Shown: positions 17,144 through 25,858 of the stretch, in pieces
Layout: the number at the start of each line of letters is the position of its first letter
Numbering within the stretch: the first letter of the stretch is position 1
From: CAINDI01 sp037127585
Lineage (GTDB): Bacteria; Verrucomicrobiota; Verrucomicrobiia; Palsa-1439
Assembly (NCBI GenBank): GCA_037127585.1
Contig: JBAXYB010000002.1
Location: 1 to 64,000, forward strand
DNA length: 64,000 bases
Reading direction: 5' to 3'
Position numbers and translations under genes: made by a program
Notes under the pieces: model-generated
The model's database searches: none
The model's input: only the letters and a program-made list of their open reading frames with translations
What the model was told of the DNA's origin: nothing

Positions 17144-17988
17144 GTCGTGTCGAGCAGCGCGCCGTACCGGAGGTTGCGCGTGCTCACGGCCAACTCATAC
17201 ACGCTCAACGCTTCCATCGCAAATGCCAATGCGGCCCCGCCGGCCACAATGATGTCGGCCCGGTCGGCTGGCAGGCCGGGGACTTGCCGGCGTTCGGTGA
17301 GTGACATGGCGTTGAGCCGGGCGACAAGCGCTAGAACTTCGTCGAGTGTTTTGACGTTGCCGATTTTAACTAACGTGAGGTTGGCTCCGCCGGTCGCGAT
17401 GAACTTGCGGCCGGTGGCGTTGTAATCGCGCAGCGTTGACCGGTAGGTTGTGCGGAGAAATTCGGCGAGCGCCGGGAAGTCGCCGCCGAAGCGTTCGGTC
17501 ATCCGCACGGCGCCGAGCGGCAAGCTTTGGTGGCGCTCGATTTTGCCGACTGCGCCTTGGATGAATTCGACGCTGCCGCCACCAATATCCATCACGAGCA
17601 ACCGGCTCTTCGCCAAAGCCGGGTCGCTGGACACGCCGCGAAAGATCAACTCTGCTTCGCGTTCGCCGGTGATGACTTCGACTTCGAGTCCGCATTGCCG
17701 GCGGACGGCGTCGAGGAATTCTTGCTGGTTGTCAGCGTCGCGCACGGCACTGGTCGTGATGGCGCAGATACCGGTGACTGATTGTCCCCGGGCCTCGGTC
17801 ACGTAGTCGGCAATCGTCTGGACGGTGCGCGCGATGGCGGGGCCGGTGAGTTGGCGAGTTGCATTGACACTTTCGCCGAGGCGCGTGGTTTTGTCCTTAG
17901 CGACGAGGGAGACGACTTGACCGTCATTCACGTCGGCGATGAGGAGTTTGACGGTGTTCGTACCGATGTCGATGACGGCGCGGCGCAT
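17128..17988 (-). CDS. ppx: Exopolyphosphatase / Ppx-GppA phosphatase family
   Basis: 286 aa, the short form of the family containing only the two actin-like ATPase subdomains (domains I-II). MRRAVIDIGTNTVKLLIAD is the phosphate-binding start, GEREAELIFRGV holds the catalytic Glu, and VMDIGGGSVEFI is the second phosphate loop. Family members remove terminal phosphates from polyphosphate or pppGpp. The absence of the C-terminal HD-like domains of the long enzymes fits the compact forms seen in many phyla. It overlaps mlaE by 16 nt and probably starts that operon. Confidence 0.85.
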   Translation of the reverse strand: MRRAVIDIGTNTVKLLIADVNDGQVVSLVAKDKTTRLGESVNATRQLTGPAIARTVQTIADYVTEARGQSVTGICAITTSAVRDADNQQEFLDAVRRQCGLEVEVITGEREAELIFRGVSSDPALAKSRLLVMDIGGGSVEFIQGAVGKIERHQSLPLGAVRMTERFGGDFPALAEFLRTTYRSTLRDYNATGRKFIATGGANLTLVKIGNVKTLDEVLALVARLNAMSLTERRQVPGLPADRADIIVAGGAALAFAMEALSVYELAVSTRNLRYGALLDTTCKLG

Positions 17989-18003
17989 GGAGGGGAGGTT
18001 ACT

Positions 18004-18050
18004 CGGTTCACGGTTCGCGGTTCAAGGTTGTTGCTGTCAACCCTGAACCG
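18004..18050. repeat. Tandem heptamers plus imperfect hairpin between ppx and the atp operon
   Basis: Three heptamers CGGTTCA / CGGTTCG / CGGTTCA (18004-18024) run into a stem: CGGTTCAAGGTT (18018-18029), a 9-nt loop, then AACCCTGAACCG (18039-18050), 11 of 12 pairs. It is not followed by a T run. It may be a small repeat element or a regulatory hairpin in the ppx/atp divergent region. Confidence 0.5.
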
Positions 18051-18071
18051 AGAACTTCCTTGAAAAAAGTC

Positions 18072-18099
18072 TTGCCTGCCGGGGGGCTTGTGATATTTT
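18072..18099 (+). promoter_or_regulatory. Candidate promoter of the ATP synthase operon
   Basis: TTGCCT (18072-18077), a 16-bp spacer and TATTTT (18094-18099), about 65 nt before the first ATG (18165). A weaker alternative, TTGCGA-16-TGGGAT, ends 9 nt before that ATG. The choice between them is not certain. Confidence 0.35.
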
Positions 18100-18164
18100 T
18101 CACGAACTTTGCGCCGCCCAAGTTTGCTTGCGAGTCGGTCCGGGTTGCATGGGATGTTTTCCAG

Positions 18165-18374
18165 ATGAAACTACCGGGCGCGGCGCGTTACATGGCCTTG
18201 GGCATCCAGATGGTCATTGTGACGGCGGTCAGTGCCGCCATTGGGTACTGGCTGGATTTGAAAACTGGGAAAGAGCCGATTTTTTTGATCGTGTTTTTCT
18301 TCCTCGGGTCGTTTGGCGGGATTGCGGTCGTTTGGCGGGCCATGGATCAGGGCGATGGCGCGAAGCGGCCCTGA
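18165..18374 (+). CDS. AtpZ/AtpQ-like small membrane protein of the ATP synthase operon
   Basis: 69 aa from the ATG at 18165, with two hydrophobic helices (YMALGIQMVIVTAVSAAIGY and IFLIVFFFLGSFGG) separated by WLDLKTGKEP. The G-Y-x-x-D-x-x-x-x-x-x-P turn is typical of AtpZ/AtpQ, small proteins encoded at the head of F-ATPase operons and proposed to help assembly or Mg/Ca entry. The frame is open upstream to 18060, but the extra residues are not family-like. It is followed 12 nt later by the AtpI-like gene. Confidence 0.75.
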   Translation: MKLPGAARYMALGIQMVIVTAVSAAIGYWLDLKTGKEPIFLIVFFFLGSFGGIAVVWRAMDQGDGAKRP

Positions 18375-18386
18375 CCACATATATAT

Positions 18387-18665
18387 ATGGATAGCGCGGC
18401 ATGGTTGGGAGTCACAGAAGGGCTCGGCATCGGGTTGATTTACGGGCTGTGGCAGGCGTGGGATTTGCGCCGCGGACCGAGTGCGACGCCGACGTTGCAA
18501 CGGACGTTGTTTGCCGGCGCACGGATGTTGGTTTTGATGAGCTTGTTGTTGGTGGCGTTGAAGTACGGCGGCGCGGATAAGATTTGGTTGGTAGTGGGTG
18601 TGGCGGTAGGATTTACGGCGGTATTTGTGTGGCGGATGAAGACGGCGTTAGCGAAGAAAAAGTGA
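18387..18665 (+). CDS. ATP synthase subunit I-like protein (AtpI/AtpR)
   Basis: 92 aa, three hydrophobic segments: GVTEGLGIGLIYGLWQAWDL, MLVLMSLLLVALKYG and IWLVVGVAVGFTAVFVWRM. Size, position between atpZ and atpB, and topology fit AtpI/AtpR, which assists assembly of the c-ring. Sequence conservation in this family is low, so the call depends mainly on context. Confidence 0.65.
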   Translation: MDSAAWLGVTEGLGIGLIYGLWQAWDLRRGPSATPTLQRTLFAGARMLVLMSLLLVALKYGGADKIWLVVGVAVGFTAVFVWRMKTALAKKK

Positions 18666-18671
18666 ACGAGT

Positions 18672-19430
18672 ATGATTTACGATTTTAGCATTTCACATGA
18701 ATTGAAGTTGGTTTGGATCGCGGCCGGGATCACCATGGTCCTGATGATTGCTGCGGCCCGCGCCATCACGGCCGGGTTGACCACCTCCGGCAAGTTCGGC
18801 CATCTGATGGAGTCGATGGTGGACTTTGTGCGCGGGAATATTGTCGAAGAGTTTCTTGGGCATCATGCCAAAGCTTGGTTTGGATTCTTCGCCGCGCTGT
18901 TTTTCTTTCTCTTGTTCGCGAACCTGATGGGCAAGTTGCCGGGGCCGGTCTTTAATGGCCACGAAGAGCCGCACTTCTGGCTGGAGTCGCCCACGGCCAA
19001 CATCAATGTCACCGCCGGGATGGCGATTTTCGTGTTTCTGGTCGCTCAAGCAGTCGGGATTATCAAGCTCGGGCCGCTTGGTTATTTCAAAAAGAAGTTC
19101 ATGCTGCCGGGCGCGCCGTGGTGGGTGCAAATCCTCGCCGTGCTCATCATGCCGATTGTGTTGTTGGCCGAACCTTTCTCGCTGGCGGTTCGTCTTTTCG
19201 CGAACATGGTTGCGGGCCATAAGGTGCTCGTCACCTTCGCCGTGGCGGAACTCGTCGGCGGTGTCTGGCTCTGGAATGCCGGCACGATGCACAAGCTGAT
19301 TGCGATCTTGCCGTTTTCTCTGTCGGTCATCTTGCTCGCGTTTGAACTGTTCGTCGCCTTTATTCAGGCCTTCATTTTCACTTTGTTGTCCGCGTTGTAT
19401 CTCAGCGAATCGTTGGAAGAACATCACTAG
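18672..19430 (+). CDS. atpB: F-type ATP synthase subunit a
   Basis: 252 aa, six hydrophobic segments. The essential stator arginine is visible in FSLAVRLFANMVAGHKVL, equivalent to the R-L-F-x-N-x-x-A-G motif. The C-terminal helix with LFVAFIQAFIFTLLSALYL is also typical. With the c-ring it forms the ion half-channels of Fo in the inner membrane. It starts 6 nt after the AtpI-like gene and is followed by atpE after 23 nt. Confidence 0.97.
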   Translation: MIYDFSISHELKLVWIAAGITMVLMIAAARAITAGLTTSGKFGHLMESMVDFVRGNIVEEFLGHHAKAWFGFFAALFFFLLFANLMGKLPGPVFNGHEEPHFWLESPTANINVTAGMAIFVFLVAQAVGIIKLGPLGYFKKKFMLPGAPWWVQILAVLIMPIVLLAEPFSLAVRLFANMVAGHKVLVTFAVAELVGGVWLWNAGTMHKLIAILPFSLSVILLAFELFVAFIQAFIFTLLSALYLSESLEEHH

Positions 19431-19453
19431 AAAGAAAAACAGGAGACATCCCC

Positions 19454-19720
19454 ATGCTCGCAGCAGAAGTCGCAGCAGTTAGTCAGTTGATCAGCCCGGC
19501 CGCCCTCGCGTGGCTCGGCGGTGGTTTGGCCATCGGTATCGGCGCGCTCGGTGGCGCGATCGGCATCGGCAACATCTTCGGCAAAGCCATTGAATCCGCA
19601 GCCCGGCAGCCCGAAGCCTTGCCGCTCGTGCAACGCCTCATGTTCATCGGTTTCGCGCTCGTCGAAGCCCAGGTGCTCTACGCGTTGCTGATCACCTTCA
19701 TTCTCATCGGCAAGAAGTAA
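19454..19720 (+). CDS. atpE: F-type ATP synthase subunit c
   Basis: 88 aa, two-helix hairpin. Helix 1 has the glycine-rich packing stretch GIGALGGAIGIGNIFG. Helix 2 carries the ion-binding glutamate in FALVEAQVLYALL. Sodium-type rings usually have Gln in helix 1 and Ser/Thr right after the Glu. Here neither is present (VEA), so proton coupling is inferred. The polar loop is ESAARQPEALP. A ribosome-binding site (AGGAGA) precedes the ATG. Confidence 0.96.
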   Translation: MLAAEVAAVSQLISPAALAWLGGGLAIGIGALGGAIGIGNIFGKAIESAARQPEALPLVQRLMFIGFALVEAQVLYALLITFILIGKK

Positions 19721-19733
19721 CCGGGAGATTCAC

Positions 19734-20315
19734 GTGAAGAAATTTATCATCGCCGGTCTGGCGCTGAGTCCAGCGCTGGCATTTGCGGCCGAAGAAGCCG
19801 CCGAACATGCCGGCGGCGGCCCGCTCGAAATCAACTGGGGACTGCAAATCTGGGTCATCGCCACATTCGTGGTCATGATGGGTTTGCTCGCGAAACTCTC
19901 ATTCAAGCCCATCGGTGAGGCTCTCGAACGCCGCGGTTCGACCATCAAGGCTGCGCTCGACGAAGCTGAGAAGTCGCGCGCCGATGCGAAGAAGCTGATG
20001 GAAGATTACCAGAAGCAAATCGCCGAAGCCCGCGCCGAAGCCGCCAAAGTCATCGAAGAAGCCCGGCAACTCGGCGAAAAAGTCCGCAAGGATGTCGTCG
20101 ACAAGGCCACCGTTGAAGCTTCCGCCGTTGTCTCCCGCGCGCAGGAAGAGATCGTTCGCCAGAAGGACAAAGGCATCCAGGAAATGAAGGACACCATCGC
20201 GAATCTTTCCGTCCAGATTGCCTCCAAGGTCATCGAAAAAGAAGTCAACGAAGCCACGCACAAGCAGCTCGTTGAGAACCTGATCAAAGACCTCGCCAAA
20301 GTTCGGAAGCAGTAA
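19734..20315 (+). CDS. atpF: F-type ATP synthase subunit b
   Basis: 193 aa from a GTG start with GGGAGA upstream. A short signal-like N-terminus (MKKFIIAGLALSPALAFAAE) precedes the single membrane helix (WGLQIWVIATFVVMMGLLAK) and a long charged coiled coil that forms the peripheral stalk. A cleavable-looking leader on subunit b is known in some bacteria but is not universal. Its stop overlaps the atpH start (TAATG). Confidence 0.93.
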   Translation: MKKFIIAGLALSPALAFAAEEAAEHAGGGPLEINWGLQIWVIATFVVMMGLLAKLSFKPIGEALERRGSTIKAALDEAEKSRADAKKLMEDYQKQIAEARAEAAKVIEEARQLGEKVRKDVVDKATVEASAVVSRAQEEIVRQKDKGIQEMKDTIANLSVQIASKVIEKEVNEATHKQLVENLIKDLAKVRKQ

Positions 20316-20851
20316 TGGCTCACGACCCGATCAATACCGGCTACGCTCGCGCCCTCTTTGAGATGGCGCAAGCCGAAGGCGTGGTCAGCCGCGTCGAGGA
20401 AGAACTCTTCCGTCTCCGGGAACTCCTCAAAGCCAACCCGGAACTATTTCAGTTCCTCAAAGATCCGAACATCAAACCCGAAGGCAAGCGCACCGCGCTC
20501 GGCGATCTTTTCCAAGGCCGCGTCCATCCGCTCGTGCTTTCGACGCTCATTTCGCTCAGCGATCAAGACCGTGCCGGCCGCGTGCTTCACGTCATCGAAG
20601 ATTTCAGCAACATTGCCGCCGCGGCGCGCCAAACCATTACCGGCGAAGTTACCGTGGTCGTCACACTCGACGACGCCACGCTCGGCCGCATGGCCACCGA
20701 GCTCAGCCGCATCACCGGCAAGAACGTCAAACTCCTCCAGAAAATCGACCCGGCCATCCTCGGCGGCGCGATCATCACCGTCGGCGAACAAATCATCGAC
20801 GGCAGCCTGCGTCGCAAGCTCGATCAGCTTAAAGACAAGTTAGCGCAGTAA
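20315..20851 (+). CDS. atpH: F-type ATP synthase subunit delta
   Basis: 178 aa. The N-terminal six-helix domain (GYARALFEMAQAEGVV) binds the N-termini of the alpha subunits. The C-terminal domain with ILGGAIITVGEQIIDGSLRRKL is the OSCP/delta signature. It links the peripheral stalk to F1. Start TAATG overlap with atpF; atpA follows after 10 nt. Confidence 0.95.
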   Translation: MAHDPINTGYARALFEMAQAEGVVSRVEEELFRLRELLKANPELFQFLKDPNIKPEGKRTALGDLFQGRVHPLVLSTLISLSDQDRAGRVLHVIEDFSNIAAAARQTITGEVTVVVTLDDATLGRMATELSRITGKNVKLLQKIDPAILGGAIITVGEQIIDGSLRRKLDQLKDKLAQ

Positions 20852-20861
20852 GAGGTCAATC

Positions 20862-22412
20862 ATGCCCGACATACTCACACTCGACTCCAAACAAATCTCC
20901 GACGTCCTCCGCAAGAGCATCAGCGAATTCAAATCGGAAGTCACCGTTCAGGAAGTTGGCGAAGTCCTCGAATGCGGCGACGGTATCGCCCGCGTTTCCG
21001 GCCTGCCGAACTGCCTCTCCGAAGAAATGCTCGAATTCCCCGGCGGCAACTACGGCGTCGCGCTCAACCTCGAACGCGACAACGTCGGCGTCATGATTCT
21101 CGGCGATTACACGCAGATCGAAGAAGGCCAACTCGTCAAGCGCACCGGCCGCATCCTCAGCGTCCCGGTCGGCGACGCCTTGCTCGGTCGCGTCGTCAAC
21201 GCGCTCGGCCAGCCCATCGACGGCAAAGGTCCGATCAACACTTCCACGATGCGCCCGATCGAAGGCCGCAGCCCCAGCGTCATCGAACGCGAACCGGTCA
21301 AGCAGCCGTTGGCGACCGGCATCAAGTCCATCGACGCGATGATTCCGATTGGCCGCGGCCAACGCGAACTCATCATCGGCGACCGCCAGACCGGCAAGAC
21401 CGCCATCTGCGTCGACACGATCATCAATCAAAAAGGCGGCGACGTGATGTGTATCTACGTCGCCATCGGCCAGAAGAAGTCCACCGTCGTCAGCGTCGTC
21501 GAGATCTTGGAGAAGGCCGGCGCGATGCCGTACACCATCGTCGTCAGCGCCACTGCCAGCGACGCCGCTCCGATGCAGTTCGTCGCCCCCTACGCCGGCA
21601 CGGCGATGGGCGAATACTTCCGCGACCTCGGCAAGCACGCCCTCATCATTTACGACGATCTTTCCAAGCACGCGATTGCCTACCGGCAAATCTCGTTGCT
21701 GTTGCGTCGTCCGCCCGGCCGCGAAGCGTTCCCAGGTGACGTATTCAACGTCCACAGCCGGTTGCTCGAACGTTCTGCCAAGCTGAACATCGACGCTCCG
21801 AAGCTCAATCCGATTTATCCGAAGGGTGGCGGCTCGCTTACCGCGTTGCCGATCATCGAGACGCAGGAAGGAGACTTCTCGGCGTACATCCCGACGAACG
21901 TCATCTCGATCACCGATGGTCAGATTTACCTCGAATCCGACTTGTTCTACGCCGGTATTCGTCCCGCCGTCTCGGTTGGTCTCTCGGTCAGCCGCGTCGG
22001 TGGCGCAGCGCAAACCAAGGCGATGAAGAAGATCGCCGGTACGCTCCGTCTCAGTCTCGCGCAATACCGGGAACTCGCCGCATTCGCGCAATTGTCGAGC
22101 GACCTCGACAAAAACACGAAAGCGCAACTTGATCGCGGCCAGCGCATGGTCGAATTGCTCAAGCAGCCGCAATATCAGCCGATGACGAACGAAGATCAGG
22201 TCTCGGTTCTCTGGGCCGCGACCAACGGTTACCTCGACGGCGTGGCCGTCCCGTCGATCCGCAAGTTCGAAGTCGAGTTCCTGCAATTCCTCAAGAGCAA
22301 ATACGCTTCGACCGTGGAGCAGTTGCGCGCGAAGAAAGAATTGACCGACGAAATCGTCGCCGGCTTGAAGAAGGCTGCCGAAGAATTCAAAGGCATTTTC
22401 TCCGGTAACTAA
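20862..22412 (+). CDS. atpA: F-type ATP synthase subunit alpha
   Basis: 516 aa. Non-catalytic nucleotide-binding subunit of F1. Walker A is GDRQTGKTA, the DELSEED-equivalent region and C-terminal helices follow, and the alpha signature PAVSVGLSVSRVG is intact. The N-terminal beta barrel contains EVLECGDGIARVSGLP. Length is normal and codon use matches the rest of the operon. atpG follows 3 nt later. Confidence 0.97.
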   Translation: MPDILTLDSKQISDVLRKSISEFKSEVTVQEVGEVLECGDGIARVSGLPNCLSEEMLEFPGGNYGVALNLERDNVGVMILGDYTQIEEGQLVKRTGRILSVPVGDALLGRVVNALGQPIDGKGPINTSTMRPIEGRSPSVIEREPVKQPLATGIKSIDAMIPIGRGQRELIIGDRQTGKTAICVDTIINQKGGDVMCIYVAIGQKKSTVVSVVEILEKAGAMPYTIVVSATASDAAPMQFVAPYAGTAMGEYFRDLGKHALIIYDDLSKHAIAYRQISLLLRRPPGREAFPGDVFNVHSRLLERSAKLNIDAPKLNPIYPKGGGSLTALPIIETQEGDFSAYIPTNVISITDGQIYLESDLFYAGIRPAVSVGLSVSRVGGAAQTKAMKKIAGTLRLSLAQYRELAAFAQLSSDLDKNTKAQLDRGQRMVELLKQPQYQPMTNEDQVSVLWAATNGYLDGVAVPSIRKFEVEFLQFLKSKYASTVEQLRAKKELTDEIVAGLKKAAEEFKGIFSGN

Positions 22413-22415
22413 GGA

Positions 22416-23282
22416 ATGGCCAGTCTCCGCGACATCCGCCGGCGCATCAAAGGCGTTAAGAACATCCGGCAGGTCACCAAAGCGATGAACATGATCGCTG
22501 CGGCCCGGTTGCGTCGCGCCCAGCAAAAGGCAGAGTCCGCCCGGCCGTACGCCGACCGGCTCGCCGAAATCTTGCAGGACGTGATGGCATCGAGCGGCGG
22601 TGCGGCCCGGCATCCGTTGATGGCGAAGCGCGAAGTGAAGAAGATCGCGCTCGTGATCATCACCGCTGACCGTGGCCTGTGCGGCGCGTTCAATGCCGGC
22701 ATCATCCGCGAAGCGCAGCGTTTTCTCCGGGAGCAGACGCAGCCGGTCGAGTTGATCACCGTCGGTCGCAAGGCGCGCGATCATTTTCAACGGCTCGATT
22801 ACAAAATCGCCCAGCATTTCACCCAGCCGTCGCGCGATATCCGGCTGGAAGAAGTCGGCGGCGTGAGCAAGCTGGTCATCGGTGAGTACGGCGGCGCGAA
22901 GTATGACCAGGTGTTTTTAGCGTACGCGAAATTTGTCAGTGTGTTGAAGTCGCAGCCGACCGTCGTGCAGTTGCTGCCCTTCGTAAAACCCGCCGACGCC
23001 GGCAAGGTCGGTAAGGCCGCGTATGAATTTGAGCCGAACGCCGAGGAACTACTGAACACATTGCTGCCGCAGTATGTCGAGGTGTTGATTTATCGGTCGA
23101 TTGTCGAATCGCTCGCGAGCGAACAAGCCGCGCGCATGGTCGCGATGAAAGCCGCCACCGACAGCGCGTCCGATATGATCACCGGGCTGACGCGCAAGTA
23201 CAACAACGCCCGGCAAGCCAGCATCACGAATCAATTGTTGGAAGTCGTATCCGGCGCCGACGCGCTGGCGAAAAAGGACTAG
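22416..23282 (+). CDS. atpG: F-type ATP synthase subunit gamma
   Basis: 288 aa, the central rotor shaft. The N-terminal helix MASLRDIRRRIKGVKNIRQV and the C-terminal helix with NNARQASITNQLLEVVSGA form the coiled-coil axle. ITADRGLCGAFN is the conserved Rossmann-like segment. Normal length; atpD starts 9 nt downstream behind AGGAGA. Confidence 0.96.
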   Translation: MASLRDIRRRIKGVKNIRQVTKAMNMIAAARLRRAQQKAESARPYADRLAEILQDVMASSGGAARHPLMAKREVKKIALVIITADRGLCGAFNAGIIREAQRFLREQTQPVELITVGRKARDHFQRLDYKIAQHFTQPSRDIRLEEVGGVSKLVIGEYGGAKYDQVFLAYAKFVSVLKSQPTVVQLLPFVKPADAGKVGKAAYEFEPNAEELLNTLLPQYVEVLIYRSIVESLASEQAARMVAMKAATDSASDMITGLTRKYNNARQASITNQLLEVVSGADALAKKD

Positions 23283-23291
23283 GAGATTTTC

Positions 23292-24704
23292 ATGAGCACT
23301 ACCGCAATCCGCAAAGGCAAAATCGCACAGGTCATCGGGCCAGTTGTCGACGTCGAGTTTTTCACCGAGGATCTGCCGGCGATCAATTCCGCCATCAAGA
23401 TCGACGACGACGCCAAGGGGATTCACCTCACCGTCGAAGTCGCCGGTCACATGGGCGACCGGATCGTTCGTGCCGTCGCCATGAGCGCGACACAAGGTCT
23501 CGTGCGCGGGATGGAAGCGATTGATACCGGCGCACCGATCTCGGTGCCGGTCGGCGCGACTTCACTCGGCCGCATCTTCGACTTGCTCGGCAATCCCATC
23601 GACGGCAAAGGCCCGGTGGATGCCAAACTGCGCCTGCCGATTCATCGCCAGTCACCGGCATTCGAAGATCAAGTACCGGCCACGAAGCAATTTGAAACCG
23701 GTTTGAAATCCATCGACTTGCTTGCGCCGTTCGCCAAAGGCGGCAAGGTCGGTCTGTTCGGTGGTGCCGGCGTCGGTAAGACCGTGTTGATTCAAGAGCT
23801 GATCCGCAATATCGCCAAAGAGCACAGCGGCTACTCCGCGTTCGGCGGCGTCGGCGAACGCACACGCGAAGGTAACGATCTCTACCTCGAAATGACCGAG
23901 TCCGGCGTTATCGCCAACACGGTCATGGTGTTCGGCCAGATGAACGAGCCGCCGGGCGCCCGTCTCCGCGTCGCGCTTTCCGCGCTCACGCAAGCCGAAT
24001 ACTTCCGCGACTACGAGAACAAGGACGTACTCCTGTTCATCGACAACATCTTCCGTTTCACCCAAGCCGGCTCTGAAGTCTCCGCGCTCCTCGGCCGGAT
24101 GCCCAGCGCCGTCGGTTACCAGCCCACGCTGAGCACCGAAATGGGCGACATGCAGGAACGTATCACGTCAACAAAACGCGGCTCGATCACGTCCGTGCAA
24201 GCCGTCTACGTCCCTGCCGACGACATCACCGACCCCGCGCCGGCCACTACTTTCACCCACTTGGACGGCTCGATCGTCTTGTCCCGGCAAATCGCCGAAC
24301 TCGGCATCTACCCCGCCGTCGATCCACTCGCGTCGACTTCCCGGATTCTCGATCCGCTCGTCGTCGGTGAAGATCACTACAAAGTCGCCCGTGCGACGCA
24401 GCAGGTATTGCAGCGCTACAAAGATCTGCAAGACATCATCGCGATTCTCGGTATGGAAGAATTGAGCGAAGACGACAAGCTCACCGTCTCGCGCGCCCGG
24501 AAGATTCAACGTTTCCTGTCGCAACCGTTCTTCGTGGCCGAACAATTCACCGGCACCCCCGGCAAGTACGTCCGCACCGCCGACACGATCCGCAGCTTCA
24601 AAGAAATCCTCGACGGCAAGTGTGACGACCTACCGGAGCAATCCTTCTACATGGTCGGCGCGATCGAAGAAGCCCGCGCCAAAGCGGAGAAGATGAAGTC
24701 CTAA
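23292..24704 (+). CDS. atpD: F-type ATP synthase subunit beta
   Basis: 470 aa, catalytic subunit. Walker A GGAGVGKTV, catalytic Glu in GVGERTREGNDLY, Walker B VLLFIDNIFRF, and the Ser-rich signature PAVDPLASTSR. The DELSEED loop reads ELSEDDKLT, a mild variation. Stop overlaps the atpC start (TAATG). Confidence 0.98.
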   Translation: MSTTAIRKGKIAQVIGPVVDVEFFTEDLPAINSAIKIDDDAKGIHLTVEVAGHMGDRIVRAVAMSATQGLVRGMEAIDTGAPISVPVGATSLGRIFDLLGNPIDGKGPVDAKLRLPIHRQSPAFEDQVPATKQFETGLKSIDLLAPFAKGGKVGLFGGAGVGKTVLIQELIRNIAKEHSGYSAFGGVGERTREGNDLYLEMTESGVIANTVMVFGQMNEPPGARLRVALSALTQAEYFRDYENKDVLLFIDNIFRFTQAGSEVSALLGRMPSAVGYQPTLSTEMGDMQERITSTKRGSITSVQAVYVPADDITDPAPATTFTHLDGSIVLSRQIAELGIYPAVDPLASTSRILDPLVVGEDHYKVARATQQVLQRYKDLQDIIAILGMEELSEDDKLTVSRARKIQRFLSQPFFVAEQFTGTPGKYVRTADTIRSFKEILDGKCDDLPEQSFYMVGAIEEARAKAEKMKS

Positions 24705-25117
24705 TGTCCTCGTTCGCCTTCGAAATTCTGACGTTGCAGAAAGCCTTCCTGAAAGAGGAAGTGGGCTTCGTGATCGCCCCCGGTCAGGAAGGCCAATTTG
24801 AAATCCTCGCGCACCATGCGCCCTATGTGTTCGCCCTCAAACCCGGTCCGCTTCGCATGCGCTTACCGGACGGCAAGGACAAGTATGTGGCTGTTGGGAC
24901 TGGTTTTCTCTGCGTCCAAAAAGATCGCACGACAGTCCTGACTCGGAGCGCCGAGCAGCCGCAGGATATTGACAAAGCCCGTGCCGAACGCGCCAAACAG
25001 CGTGCCGTTGAACGCCTCGCGAACAAGACCGGCACCATTGATACCGCGCGCGCGCAGGCGGCGCTGGGGCGCGCCCTTGCCAGATTGCAGGTTGCCGAGT
25101 ACCGTCCGGTGGAATGA
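24704..25117 (+). CDS. atpC: F-type ATP synthase subunit epsilon
   Basis: 137 aa. N-terminal beta sandwich (FEILTLQKAFLKEEVGFVIA, then GQFEILAHHAPYVFALKPG) and a C-terminal helical hairpin (IDKARAERAKQRAVERL) typical of the inhibitory epsilon subunit. Completes the canonical order Z-I-B-E-F-H-A-G-D-C. The stop overlaps the next ATG (ATGA). Confidence 0.95.
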   Translation: MSSFAFEILTLQKAFLKEEVGFVIAPGQEGQFEILAHHAPYVFALKPGPLRMRLPDGKDKYVAVGTGFLCVQKDRTTVLTRSAEQPQDIDKARAERAKQRAVERLANKTGTIDTARAQAALGRALARLQVAEYRPVE

Positions 25118-25854
25118 GCACGAACTCCCACGGGTGGGCGATGGCGAGCCTTGAGGCTCGAATCACCGCACACGTGCATGCGTGGGAAAAAGCTAAGGAA
25201 CGCGGTCAGCCACTCGCCCCCGAGACGTATCCGTTCGTTACCATCTCCCGCGAATTCGGCTGTGAAGGATCACTTCTCGCTTACCGGCTCCAGGAAATCC
25301 TGAACGAGCGGTGTCGGCCGTTCTTCCCCTGGGTCGCCTATGACCATCAACTCCTCGACAAGGTGGCCCGAGAGCTGCATTTGTCACGGGGCGTCGTGGA
25401 GGCCATTGATGGTCGCCGGCGCAACGAAATGAGCGCGATCTTCGATTCGATTCTCAACAACCGGGTGGAAGAATCCGTCATTGTCCGGAAGATGGCCGAA
25501 GTGATTCGCTCGCTCGCGATTCACGGCCACACGATCACCGTTGGCCGCGGCAGCCACCTGATTACCCAAGACCTGCGCAACGGCATGCACGTGCGCCTCG
25601 TCGCACCTCGCGGCTGGCGTGTGCACCAAGCCGCGGCCGACCGCGGCCTCACGGTTCATGAAGCGGAACAATTCATCGACCAAGGGGAACGCGAACGCCG
25701 GCAGTACTTGAAAACTTTCTTCGTGGAAGATGCCGCCCACCCCTTCCATCACGACCTGATTATCGACAACTCACGCTTCAACCTCGCGCAGATTGCCGAG
25801 ATCGTCTTCACCGCTCTCAGCGCGCGGTTTGGTGAAACATTGGTCGGCGCCTAA
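25114..25854 (+). CDS. Cytidylate kinase-like family protein
   Basis: 246 aa. After a short leader, PFVTISREFGCEGSLLAYRL is the divergent nucleotide-binding loop of the cytidylate-kinase-like (PF13189) family. HTITVGRGSHLI and VRLVAPRGWRV follow as in members that carry the C-R-G-x-x-L segment. Proteins of this family are P-loop kinases of unknown substrate, often found near stress or signalling genes. The ATG at 25114 overlaps the atpC stop (ATGA), so it is translationally coupled to the ATP synthase operon; an internal ATG at 25141 is the alternative start. It ends 4 nt from the convergent adenosyltransferase gene. Confidence 0.75.
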   Translation: MSTNSHGWAMASLEARITAHVHAWEKAKERGQPLAPETYPFVTISREFGCEGSLLAYRLQEILNERCRPFFPWVAYDHQLLDKVARELHLSRGVVEAIDGRRRNEMSAIFDSILNNRVEESVIVRKMAEVIRSLAIHGHTITVGRGSHLITQDLRNGMHVRLVAPRGWRVHQAAADRGLTVHEAEQFIDQGERERRQYLKTFFVEDAAHPFHHDLIIDNSRFNLAQIAEIVFTALSARFGETLVGA

Positions 25855-25858
25855 CCGG

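Noticed and set aside
20856..22817. 653-codon open frame on the minus strand opposite atpA and atpG
   Set aside because: The plus strand encodes atpA and atpG with all motifs. The antisense frame is a by-product of GC-rich third positions and has no recognisable domain.
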